Origin: Ophioderma brevispina
Lineage: Eukaryota; Echinodermata; Ophiuroidea; Amphilepidida; Ophiodermatidae
Direction: 5' to 3'
NCBI GenBank assembly: GCA_023653785.1
Contig: JAMKCH010035918.1
Location: 1-64,000, forward strand
DNA length: 64,000 bases
This document shows, piece by piece, positions 24,186 to 33,824 of this stretch. Below the pieces are notes generated by a model. The model did not search any database. It was not told the origin of the DNA and worked only from the letters and a program-made list of their open reading frames with translations. Position 1 is the first letter of the stretch. Each line of letters starts with the position of its first letter. Both the position numbers and the translations under genes were made by a program.

Positions 24186-24539
24186 CTGTGCAAATAAGGT
24201 TCGGATTATTTTTTCAATATTTCAAAACAAGGTTAGGGCTTTCCTTCAAAAAATATAGTATTCTACAGAACGTATCTGTTGCCTGCTGTTGCATTTCGCA
24301 AATGGAAACATCATGAAGCATTTGACATTGGAAAGACTTTTGATATTTTACATGTTTGACCATAACCCTTCATGGGTATTGGATAGCACACTGATAAGAC
24401 AAGCAAAAGAATTGATTTTCCCCAAGTTATTTGGTTGGGGAGGATTGTGAGCTGTGATTGTGCAGGTAAAAGGCCAGCTCAGTGGGAAGGAACCAATCTT
24501 CTAGAAGGCTGGCAAATACTAATTCAGATATGTAACTCA

Positions 24540-25111
24540 TATGGCGATTACACTGGGTAAAAGTCATTATCGAATCCACTCTTTTTTTTCAATGACAACT
24601 AAGGATTAGCATAAATTAATTTGTGTTGTAGTTGTTTACACTTACACTGATTTTAAATTCATATTAAGAACTAGAATTTGGCAGTTCTCGGCTTTCGCGC
24701 TCACTATATTCAAAGAATATAAGCTGTGGGCCGCTCCATTAAAAACTTAACATTTTAGTGACACATACACACACACATACATACATACATACATACACAC
24801 ATGCACAACGGATTGCAAAGTGGTCCTGCCAGCTATGCTGGGGGCCCACAAAAATGAATTACATGTTTGCTTGTTGATAGGCCGAGTGTATGGCCTCGAG
24901 TCAGGCATCAGGCTTGGTAAACTAGAAATCGATAACGACTTTCTTCACACTCTAAAAAGTCATAATACAAATGAATGATGTTAAAGTTGAAATTCAACTT
25001 TTTGAATTAGGTTCTAATAATGACTATACCTGTTTACACTCAGCACAGAAATTAATTGGATTATGACCTTAGTGAATTTGATGGCGACTTTTGCCCAGTG
25101 TAAACGCCTTA
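24540..25111. mobile_element. Second copy of the TTTACACTGGGCAAA MITE, interrupted by another element
   Basis: Ends ATGGCGATTACACTGGGTAA and GACTTTTGCCCAGTGTAAAC. The body aligns with 15496-15908 (GACAACTAAGGATTAGCATA, GTGTATGGCCTCGAGTC and so on), except that 24670-24851 is a foreign element. The interruption dates the nested insertion as younger. Confidence 0.72.
24670..24851. mobile_element. Helentron/HINE-like element nested in a MITE
   Basis: Starts ACTAGAATTTGGCAGTTCTC, then GTGGGCCGC, ATTTTAGTGACACA and an (AC/ATAC)n microsatellite. It ends GATTGCAAAGTGGTCCTGCC, a short GCCAGCTATGCTGG hairpin and GGCCCACAA. Inner GTGGGCC and terminal GGCCCAC form subterminal inverted repeats. The microsatellite core, subterminal repeats and 3' hairpin resemble Helentron-associated elements; the class assignment is inference. 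Confidence 0.6.
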
Positions 25112-25429
25112 TCAAAAACCACCTGAGTGTGGTAGCCAAATCACTCCTCTGTCACTTGTGAGATAAGGTCTAAGCGAGATGTGTAGTAAATGACTGCTCT
25201 CAATCCTTTCTGAGACAAGCTCTTATATTGCAAAAGGATGTATCTCATAATCAGTTTACTAAAACTTACATCTATTTGTTATGGTATGGAAATTCTGCCA
25301 ATGATCCTCATAACGAAAATGAGCATCACCAGAAAACAAACCAATTAGAGGTAAATGATCCCTTACCCAAGAGTCAACATGTTAGTTTATCAAGTGCCAC
25401 CAAAGCATGTACAAAAAAAAATAAATGTT

Positions 25430-25780
25430 AACTTTAGTGCCCTTATTCAATGACCTAAAATGACCCCTACATGACCTTTCACCTCAATGACCCCAGAAGT
25501 ACTCTCACCCAAGGATTGCTTTAATCATGGTCCATCAAAATTAAGGTTCTATTCAAGAAACAGTATCTTTGAAATATTTTAATCACCTCAAATGACCTGG
25601 CCTCTGACCACCATTTAATCAAACCTGAGATAACCCCAACCCAATGGTCATGTGTCCAAGTTTTGTCAAAATCCATCAAAGCATGTAAAAAGTGGACCAA
25701 TCAATAATGATCTTAAATGACCCTTACATGACAAATGATCTCAAGTTCCCAAATAGTGGAAAGAATCTCATCAGGATCAC
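25430..25780. repeat. AATGACCT-rich degenerate repeats
   Basis: Repeated words AATGACCC..ACATGACC, CACCTCAATGACC and CAAATGACCTGGCC, plus two AAAGCATGTA..AAA copies (25405 and 25678), indicate a decayed tandem repeat of the AGGTCA type. An open frame just upstream (25228-25431) partly overlaps it and is not convincing as a gene. Confidence 0.4.
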
Positions 25781-25947
25781 TCTATCCAAGGTATTTAACG
25801 AGGCATCAAGGATGCTGTGGACGTATCAAGTGGTAGGGTAGTTGTTGAGTTGCTGCAATGAGATTGAGATTGAAACCACGTATAGGTACAAGCAATAAAT
25901 GGCATGGCATGCTAAGTGATAAGTGATAATTCCCCGATCCTAACGTC

Positions 25948-26414
25948 CCTAAAGGAGAACCCGTACAACGAATAATATTAACATATTAACTATAAAATAA
26001 TTATGCCACATATCGAATGGTTTCAGGGAAAAACGGCGGAATTATATAACCCTACAAATGAATTATAAACCTCTAGTTGACCATGTGCTATTAAAAATCG
26101 CGCTAGTGAATAACATGTTATGCGATACACCGAAAGTTAGGTCAATACAGACATTAGGGAAATAACCACATTATGAGAGCATCATGCGTGAAGATGTAAG
26201 ACGCTACTGTGCGTCGTCCGTATCGCATAAACCACACATAATATCCATAACAGTAGCGCGAATTTCAAATAGCGCATGGTTCAGACCAAAATGCTTTAAT
26301 TCGTTTTATGGTTGATTATAATTCCGTTTTCCTATGAAAACCATTCATATGTGTGCAATAATTGTTTTTATAGCCGTCTATATGTAAGTTATTCTTGATG
26401 CAGGTTCTCCTTTA
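25948..26414. mobile_element. MITE with TAAAGGAGAACC termini
   Basis: Left CCTAAAGGAGAACCCGTACA and right GATGCAGGTTCTCCTTTAA are imperfect inverted repeats about 465 bases apart. The interior has no open frame of note and unusually many CG dinucleotides (CGCGCTAGTG, GTCGTCCGTATCGC). Confidence 0.55.
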
Positions 26415-26938
26415 ACTGTTAACTTACAGTTAACAGTTAATTGACACAGATCTAACAAGAGGAAAAAATAATACAACCTCCTTTTTTGCAGTGATTGCAT
26501 GTATGGAGTTTTTTTGAAATGATGTTAGGGAAATAGGCCTTAGCAGTGGAACTTGGTGTATTGTTAAGGCCAAACCAAAAAACAGTTTGTTTCCAGGAGG
26601 TAGTCCAAAAAACCTAAATGTAAAATCATTTTATTTTTAATTTAAAAAATACATCCTCCATCATTGACCTGATATGTAATGGTCAGAATGGTCAGAGTTA
26701 AACCTGTGATCGATGTTATGAAGCTAAATTGCATTTGTATGAATTCCATTTAATTCCGAGCATGACTACAGAAGGGTTACTTTTTCATACTCTGATTTAC
26801 ACACACACACATATTGACCCTTAGCCCCCCCCCCCAAAGGTTAAAAGTATCGATGGAATGTGGGATTTGAAAGAGCTTTAATGTTATACTCGAACAGCTT
26901 TGCACTATTTTAGAAGTTTTGTGCGGTGAATTAAAAAA

Positions 26939-27365
26939 ACTAGAAGTTTGCGGTTCACGGCTTTCACACTCACTATATTAAAAGAATTTTTTGACGCGTG
27001 GGCCACTAAATGACTACTGACCTTGGACCATGACTTTTGACATCATCAACATCATGAGGGATCCCATGGTGCACAATCCAGAAGTTGGGTTCAATTGAAC
27101 TTCAACTTTTCCATTGAGGTCAATTTTACATTTTATCCTATTTTTCAACTTGACCTCCATGACCTTTGACCTTCGGTAATGACCTTTGACCCATTCAAAA
27201 TGAGGGATCCCATGTGCATCTATGACAGAAGTTGTGGTTCCAATTGAATTCAACTTTTCAATTGAGGTCAATTTAAAAAACCAAACAAATTTAGTGACAC
27301 ACACACACATACACAGCCCCAAGGAGTGCTACGTAGTCGCCAGATGGAGTGAAACCAGCCCACAA
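26939..27365. mobile_element. Long member of the Helentron/HINE-like family with a GACCTTTGACC core
   Basis: The left end ACTAGAAGTTTGCGGTTCAC...GTGGGCCAC and right end TTTAGTGACACACACACAC...CAGCCCACAA match the short copies. Between them are about two tandem units of some 130 bases containing GACCTTTGACC, ATGAGGGATCCCATG and GAAGTT...CAATTGAATTCAACTTTT. The hairpin before the right end is not conserved. Confidence 0.55.
27000..27290. repeat. Tandem GACCTTTGACC units
   Basis: Two units of about 130 bases: GACCTTGGACCATGACTTTT...GAGGTCAATTT and GACCTTTGACCCATTCAAAA...GAGGTCAATTT. They form the expanded core of the element at 26939-27365. Confidence 0.6.
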
Positions 27366-28377
27366 AAAACCCATTGCATTACTAGCTAAATATGATAATC
27401 GTAAATATGACTGAAGGATTTTTGCCAACATGCTTCATTCGTTGGTGATAGTGTGAAATTGCTATGTATGGTCACTGAGATGCAATATCCCTGATTATAC
27501 CACCTAAACCCTGTTTTTTCTCTTTAACTTTGAAATGGACCCTGAAAACCCCGGATTGCCCTTCACTGTAAGCTACCACTCTACACAATCCATCAACCAA
27601 TGACTCCCACCACATCCAAACCATTGGGTCCTTACTTTACCATCTGTCAACCACGATTCACTGAAAAAAAAAGTATGATTCATGAGCCTGTCAAAATGAA
27701 GTCAAAATTTTGTCTGCAAGGGATCTCCTGTTTACAACTTTGCCCTTGGGTATTTCTCAATTTTGGCTTTCTTATGGGGGGGGGGGGTCAGACACGATCT
27801 GCTCGATTTGGGCATTGGGGATTTCCAAAATTGTGTCCCATTGTTAGGGAATTCTTCAGCTATTGTCTATGGCCAGCCTTGGTCTCATCGACAATTGCCA
27901 AAATTACAGCCTGTTTCACTCGTCTTTCAATACACATTCCTAGTAAGATCCTGATAAGTTAGTGAAAAAAATATTGAGTTCAAATCTTTGGGGTTTTATG
28001 AATAATCGCCGCTGCAAATGTTGAAGAGTGTAAGTTCCAATCACAGTCATGTTAGATTAGTAATTCATGACCAGGCCTAGGCTTAAGTCAAGTCTCCTTT
28101 TGTGTGTGACGTTGATATGCGTAAGTCCCAAGGCGTCCTACTACCATTAAGTCTTTGAATAAGACTAGCACTCGGGTTACGCCGGAAGTTGATGCCATTC
28201 TGTTGCTGTTAGGTTGGCATGTCCCACCCCCAGCTTCCTTAATAAACCTGTACATGTATTGTTTTGCTGTCATACCCACCATCTTAAAATACCAAGTTTT
28301 GTTGATTGGTGAAACATTTTTAATTATTATGCATGTACTACATTTTTTACCATTAACATTTAATTTCTAATTCACAC

Positions 28378-28378
28378 A

Positions 28379-28410
<32 letters not shown>

Positions 28411-28440
28411 CCCACACACACACCCTCACACACAGATGCA
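28378..28440. repeat. (CT)n(CA)n microsatellite
   Basis: CTCTCTCTCTCTC followed by imperfect CACACA runs, about 60 bases, in a minus-strand intron. Confidence 0.9.
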
Positions 28441-28701
28441 CACATACACATATATGAAACAGTCCATAAAAATGAAGTGGCATTCAAAGGAAAATTTAAT
28501 CATTTTTAGATGTCATACAAAGAAAATGTCAGGGAAAATGTCTTCTAAATTTAAGGTAACATGCTCTATGTGTGGACAGTGTGACAAAATCATATTATGT
28601 TATTGCAAATTTTCATTGCACTACCTAGTATAAAACAACTAGGCTAATACTAATGCTATATGAAAGAACTGCAGAGTGGTAGTGTCTGACCTTGGCCATA
28701 G

Positions 28702-28872
28702 ACATCTATGCCCTGGTTTCTGGTAAACATAAGCATGGTCTACGTCACTTCACACTTGACAATTACTGACCCTGATGGCCTGGACTTTGCCAAAAATGGT
28801 TCCCTGTTTCTTGATAGAGACCCTACTAACAATGCCAGCAAAGGGGTGCCAGACAACTACAGTGAACCAAGA
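28702..28872 (+). CDS. Plus-strand exon of an unrecognised protein inside a minus-strand intron
   Basis: 171 bases, exactly 57 codons, between a GGCCATAG acceptor and an AGA/GTATTA donor of moderate quality. The second half has a very regular RNY codon pattern and reads ITDPDGLDFAKNGSLF, then LDRDPTNNASKGVPD. All three minus-strand frames contain stops. The first 15 or so residues are less convincing, so the true start may lie later. It sits in the intron between the 29 kb and 24 kb exons of a minus-strand gene, so it is a nested opposite-strand gene, part of a longer plus-strand gene, or a retained gene fragment. No family recognised. Confidence 0.55.
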
Positions 28873-29074
28873 GTATTACTATTATTGATTTTTTTGTCTA
28901 ACAAAATTTGTGTTACAAGCTAAGGTTGAGTTACACTCACCAGTCTCAAGGTTGTCATTACACTCAGCAGTCTTATATAGACTTACTTCGTAAGTCAAAA
29001 ATCCACTGAATTTTATAGACTAAACATTATGAAACATAATAATGAGTTAATTCTGAGGTGAAAGTTTATATTAC

Positions 29075-29168
29075 CTGTTGACATTGCGTGGTGCTGGGGT
29101 TGGCGGGACAGGTTTAGATTTTCTCTCACTAGCAGCTTTTTCAGTCTTAGCATGTGTTTGTACTGATG
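29075..29168 (-). CDS. Internal exon with a proline-rich motif, same gene as the exon at 23882
   Basis: A 94-base exon between a TTACACAG acceptor (29169-29176) and a CAG/GTAATA donor. The frame that fits both neighbours gives about 31 residues ending in KPVPPTPAPRNVN plus a split Arg codon. The PVPPTPAPR stretch resembles an SH3- or EVH1-type ligand, typical of cytoplasmic signalling tails. Because 94 is not a multiple of three, skipping it would change the downstream frame. The phase-0 frame is also open, but it is less protein-like and breaks the frame of the terminal exon. A plus-strand exon lies just downstream, at 28702-28872, inside the intron that follows. The gene family is not recognised. 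Confidence 0.72.
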
Positions 29169-29277
29169 CTGTGTAATGTTAGATAAACAAGACACACACT
29201 TGGTTAGTAGCTAATATTTGTTAGTAAAGTGCACACCCTTACCACTATGATAGATTCTGTATAAGTTATATACAGCA

Positions 29278-29355
29278 CAAAAGTTGGTGGTTTTGAGATG
29301 GTTTTCGAGATGGTTTGCAGACATTTGGGAAGCTATCTCAAAAACCACTGCCTTA
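29278..29355. mobile_element. Small foldback with GTGGTTTTTGAGATGG termini (copy 1)
   Basis: GGTGGTTTTGAGATGG at the left and AGCTATCTCAAAAACCACTG at the right. The flank from 29221 (TTAGTAAAGTGCACACCC) is repeated at 29553, so the duplication covers more than the foldback itself. Confidence 0.55.
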
Positions 29356-29599
29356 CAGTCCCCGTAAATAAATCGTAGCCAGCGTGGAACACTTGGTACA
29401 CATGTAGCAATGCGGTAATGTATGGGCGTATTTTACGCAGCTCTGTATATGAGAGGCAAGCACGTACGTTGTATCTTACAATGAATGATGTATGTATGCA
29501 GCATGTGTCAAATACACTGGCCATGATTCTTCTGCGGAGACTTTAATAGTTGTTAGTAAAGTGCAGACCCTTACAACTATGACAGATTATACATATAGG

Positions 29600-29712
29600 T
29601 TATATACAGCACAAGTCAATGGTTTTTGAGATGGCTTTCCAAATGACCACAGGTCATTTTTGAGATGGTTTGCAGTTATTTGGGAAGCTATCTCAAAAAA
29701 CCACTGACTCAG
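29600..29712. mobile_element. Small foldback with GTGGTTTTTGAGATGG termini (copy 2)
   Basis: CAATGGTTTTTGAGATGGCT and AGCTATCTCAAAAAACCACT flank an inner GACC/GGTC palindrome. It matches copy 1 at 29278-29355, including upstream flank ATATACAGCACAA. Confidence 0.55.
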
Positions 29713-29775
29713 CTTGTTTGGATTCACTTGAAGCTTGTTTGGACTCACTTAAAACTTGTTTGGATTCACTGACTT
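29713..29775. repeat. Three direct repeats of about 22 bases
   Basis: GCTTGTTTGGATTCACTTGA, GCTTGTTTGGACTCACTTAA and ACTTGTTTGGATTCACTGAC follow one another: a small minisatellite. Confidence 0.75.
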
Positions 29776-30000
29776 GGATACATTTTCCAAGCCAATTTCA
29801 AATATGCTCATTAAAATGGATAATTCTGAGATTTAAAAAAAAATCAAATGTTTATCTCCGAGTGACTATAGCTGCCAACATGGTCCAAAGGGAAGTGTTA
29901 TGAAAAATAACTTCATCATATAAGTGCAATAAGGTCACACATGCAATAGCTGCCATTTGATAGAAGTTCCCATCAAATATACTATTATGCCAAGTCTTTG

Positions 30001-30072
30001 GTCAGTGGCTCTTGAAAATGGTTCTACAGTCGGTTGAAGAATGCCTGAAGAACCATTTCAAGAGTCACTAAC
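30001..30072. mobile_element. Third member of the GTCAGTGG foldback family
   Basis: GTCAGTGGCTCTTGAAAATG and its near-complement CATTTCAAGAGTCACTAAC form a hairpin with a loop of about 20 bases. The arm consensus is shared with the elements at 29278 and 29600. Confidence 0.55.
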
Positions 30073-30074
30073 TC

Positions 30075-32285
30075 AAGGAAGTATAAATTGAGATTATCCC
30101 AATACATGGCAGCACACAGATGTATCACACGGCAGCTATTGCAGTTAAGACCTTGTTGCAATCACACAAAGATTTACAATGCATTCTGGGAACCAGTAAG
30201 CATTCTGGGAACCAGTAAGTCATCAATCGTGTTAGTGCCCTCTACGTGTCTCCTCATAGACTAGGCCTACATTAAAGGAGATCATCATGCTACGCTTTGT
30301 CTATTGTTCTCTCTGGGTTGATGGGAGCGGCCATGTTACCAACAAATAAAGCAGGTGTGTGATGGAATGTTAGAAGTTTAGCGGATTATATAGAGTGTCT
30401 CACAAAATGTCACTGTATTCTATGTTTTTAAAAAGCGGGACTAAATGTCAACCGATACGCTATTCAGCATGTAATGCTCCAGTAGAGCCATTCATATTAG
30501 AGTCCCTCAATGTCACATGATATACAATCACTTGAAATTCCCTGCGTAAAATCAATTGAGACATTCAATGTGTACCTTTGCAATCTGGCCAGCTGAACGG
30601 TGAAGTGGGACAGGTGGGACTTCAATTGGCTCTACTTTTCATTGGGATACTGTGGTAAAATCTTTACATCCGAAGGAGGCCTACTCGTTATTTGTATTGA
30701 AGTTTTATCTGTGAAGTAGTTACTTCTTTATTGGAATATAATGACTGCAGATGTGCGTCGATTCAAAGGCATACAGACCTATTAGACATGTTAGATACTC
30801 AAAAGTAAATTACTTTGTTTTGACAATCATCATGGGACAAACTATAGACATGACGTAGCATTGGCCGCGGGATGGCCGAAACGTCACTATGGCCGTGATA
30901 TTGTTGGCAACATGGATGCGCCCATCAGTTCCCAATTTCATTTTTGTCTTCTAATTAGCTAACTAATTTATTGTAATATCATCAATGTTGAGAATCGTTT
31001 CAACATAATTTATCACATATGTAAACTAAAAATTAGCGTGTTATGTCCCTTTAATTATTTCTTACACCTTATCATGAAAATATGTAATAGCACTGCGATG
31101 GTGAATTAAAGGTATGGGTATGACTTACACCCTCTATCAGACAGCTCCACATATTGGCAAAGTTTAGCATTGTGCTCAGTGGACAAATGATTAAAGGAAC
31201 ATTCAGTTATTTTTGAGAAACTTTACCCTCAATATTTGGACAAAGCCAAGTCAAGAAAAAGGTGCACTCAAGTATGTGCTGTGGTGTTCCCCTCCATGTG
31301 AGGCTCAGGTGTAGTCAATTAAAGAGATATCTTCAACCTTGTTAGGAAGCAGTGGGTGCAGGTTATGCAAATTAAGGGCTGGAAAATAACTGCTTAGTTA
31401 TTATTCACTGTCTGACCCAAATTTGGAAAATTAGAAATGTTTTTAATGTACAAATTAATACTGACCCTATTTTTAATTTTTTTTTAAAGTCTTTTCAATG
31501 CTTTGTGCCAGTGTTTTTACAAAAGTAATAATTATGATGTTATTGACACTTTCAAACCATTTAGCGCTTAATTTCTGTGTTAAAACATCTGAAATATATG
31601 GTAAGTTGTTATAATGAGAAAGTAAAATTCACAACAGTAATGACAACAAAATCTTGAAAGGCTAATCCTAATCTACAAAAGGGTACTGACAACTAACCAT
31701 TTTTGTTTTAATGGGACCCACTGTTCCAATTCACACTTTGCACTGTTTAAATCCAATTGCTCAGTCTGTGCTCTATTAGGCCAGTCAAATTATGGCCAAA
31801 AAAAATAATTCAACCCAAAACTAAGTGCAATAGAATATTTTTTTTCAGAATTATATTGAGAAAACCCTTAAGAGCAACATATCAAAAGTTTACCCAAATC
31901 AAAGCAGTGGAAAAAGTTGTTTAGGCAGATAAGGTTTATACAGGGGTCAAAAGTATGCCAGCACGTATGTACATCACTTTCAAGGATAAAATAAGTATAG
32001 TTCCCCCAATTTGCAGGTTGCAATTGTTTTGAAGCAAATAGGTTCAAGGTCACAATGGGGCAAAATATCATATTTATCTATTTGTTATAAAAATTGGTGT
32101 AAAAATGGTTTGTCTAATGGTGAAGGAGCTGAAAATATACTGGTTGCATGAATAATGATATTTTGTTGCATAATAGAATGCAAAATATGACTAAGACCTA
32201 TGGGAGACCACAATCCACAACTTTATAAGTCTCACATTAAACTGTCAAATAAAGAGTATAAATACAATTTCTATTTTTGTGTGAC
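30075..32285. other. Intron or intergenic, nothing clear
   Basis: Contains a direct repeat AATGCATTCTGGGAACCAGTAAG (30178-30220). A CpG-containing segment near 30860-30900 (TTGGCCGCGGGATGGCC) has a small palindrome. No supported exon. Confidence 0.4.
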
Positions 32286-32289
32286 TAAC

Positions 32290-32538
32290 AGTGGCAGCAC
32301 CAGCGGGGGGAAATTAACCCTCTAATTGTTTCTTCTCCCCCCCCCCCCACTGTTTGTCACCTGCTGGCCAGAAGAAAAAGGGTGGATTTTTGGCAAATAT
32401 CAGCAATATTGTGAGCCAAAATCACCAAATTTGGGCAAATATCTGCAATTTTGGGCCATTTTTTTTTAAATCTGAAAATTTTGGAAGTTTTTCCATCCAA
32501 ATTTCACCCCCCAGAAAAAGAAGTCTGGTGCCACCACT
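32290..32538. mobile_element. MITE with GTGGCGGCGCCAG-type termini (copy 1)
   Basis: GTGGCAGCACCAGCGGGGGG at the left and CTGGTGCCACCAC at the right. The interior is full of TTTTGGCAAATAT and poly-C. A second member is at 57366-57630. Confidence 0.6.
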
Positions 32539-32643
32539 GGTGACCAAATGAACTATTTAGAACAAAATTACAGTAAATTTTAATTCAGGATGACCATGAA
32601 CTGTTATGTGCCTACTGTACTAAAACAAATGATCATAGATAAA

Positions 32644-32809
32644 ACTAGAATTTTGCGGTCCTCAGCTTTCACGCTCACTATATTCAAAGAATATAAGCTG
32701 TGGGCCGCTCTATAAAAAACTTAACATTTTAGTGACACATACACACACACACACATACACACACAACGGATTGCAAAGTGGTCCTGCCAGCTATGCTGGC
32801 GGCCCACAA
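32644..32809. mobile_element. Helentron/HINE-like element, second short copy
   Basis: Same layout as 24670-24851: ACTAGAATTTTGCGGTCCTC, ATAAGCTGTGGGCCGCTCTA, GTGACACATACACACAC, ACAACGGATTGCAAAGTGG. It has a perfect hairpin GCCAGC-TAT-GCTGGC (32786-32800) directly before the end GGCCCACAA. Confidence 0.65.
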
Positions 32810-33141
32810 CTACAACTAAGTAGCCCAATAAATTAGTATACATTCAAATCAATTTCCTCAAATCCAATTTTTACTCCTGTACAAACTTTGTCCTCTATTT
32901 CTACAAATAGATTTTGGTAAACTTTTATTATGCTATTTTAGGCAATTTTGCAGTATATGGACACCAGTTTCTGTTGCATGATTAGTTTGGGTCAAATGAA
33001 CAAATTCATTGGACTAAATACCGACATTCATGTGAGACCATTTCCAGTTATTTTAACAAGAACTAGTAATTTACCCTAACAAGTTTAAGTTAAATGAGTG
33101 CAAGTCTAGGTAAAAATTTCTTAGGGTATTGGGATACTTAC

Positions 33142-33208
33142 GGTGCATCTTTTTCATATGATTGTTCGGACCGTTTTCGTCGTTTGGCATGATGCGGGGT
33201 TGAATCAT
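33142..33208 (-). CDS. Internal exon upstream of 29075, same minus-strand gene
   Basis: A 67-base exon with a strong acceptor (TGTGTGTGCTACAG) and a consensus GTAAGT donor. The frame starting IQPRIMPNDENGPNNH is purine-first in most codons and ends with one base that combines with CA of the next exon into a Pro codon. This exon, 29075-29168 and 23882-24185 therefore read through about 9 kb of genome as one open frame. A second frame, giving DSTPHHAKRRKRSEQ, is also open and would join directly to the terminal exon, but it would hit a stop in the 29 kb exon. It might be an exon-skipping isoform, though I consider it less likely. Exons further 5' were not found with confidence. Confidence 0.65.
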
Positions 33209-33763
33209 CTGTAGCACACACATGGTTCATTGGAAGAAGGGGTTGCAGCGTGACATCCTCTTTAAGCTAGTCTGGTGACAAAAAAAAAATGGATTGGTGA
33301 TAATCCACTGTGCCGTAAAACTCCAAATGGGCATCAAAGACAGCCTGGTAAGTGCACCATGTAAGAGATATAAAAAACACTCGTACTAGACTTACACAAA
33401 GTCATGCTTTATGGAATAAAGCCAACCAAGCATAACAGTGATGGAGGACTAATGGAGGGAGGTTCGTACATGGAAACACTTCCAGAAGCCTAGATGCTAA
33501 GAAAATGGATACATTTTAGTGATTTCAACAAGATTGCTTTGCAATATCCGAAGACACATGATCGGAGGCCAATATATGGGTTACTTGTGACATTCCACTA
33601 GTAGTCAGAAATAGGTAGCTACTGCACACAAATTAAAATTAATTTAAAGGCAGCTTCTTGCATTATGATGCCATAGGCATTGAAGGTTGTTTAATAATGT
33701 GCCTCCGCTATTCTCCACTTCTCTCATTTATTTTCCCCTTTCTTTTTATTTAATTTACTTTAG

Positions 33764-33819
33764 GTACCAGGCTAGGTTGCGTTACATCCCAAGTACCGTA
33801 TATTGGCTTACGATTCAGA
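33764..33819 (+). other. Splice-bounded open segment, uncertain exon
   Basis: A very strong acceptor (TTTTTATTTAATTTACTTTAG) and a GTAAGT donor enclose 56 bases open in two frames (TRLGCVTSQVPYIGLRFR, or YQARLRYIPSTVYWLTIQ). There is no partner exon, and it lies at the edge of the tandem duplication. It could equally be chance. Confidence 0.25.
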
Positions 33820-33824
33820 AGTAA

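Noticed and set aside
25228..25431. A 67-codon plus-strand frame as an exon
   Set aside because: No good acceptor, and it merges into AATGACCT-type repeats that also contain its AAAGCATGTA motif.
27600..27962. A 120-codon plus-strand open frame
   Set aside because: It runs through a long G homopolymer, a second frame is open in parallel, and it has no splice context, domain or coding pattern.
28941..28971. Small minus-strand exon before a GTGAGTGTAA donor
   Set aside because: Only 31 bases, a poor acceptor, and inserting it would break the frame of the terminal exon at 23882.
33270..33345. Minus-strand open stretch with AVFDAHLEFYGTVDYHQS after a CAG acceptor
   Set aside because: It lies only about 60 bases from the next exon, too close for a normal intron. 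It has no donor, and the plus strand also shows a GTAAGT-ended open segment here.
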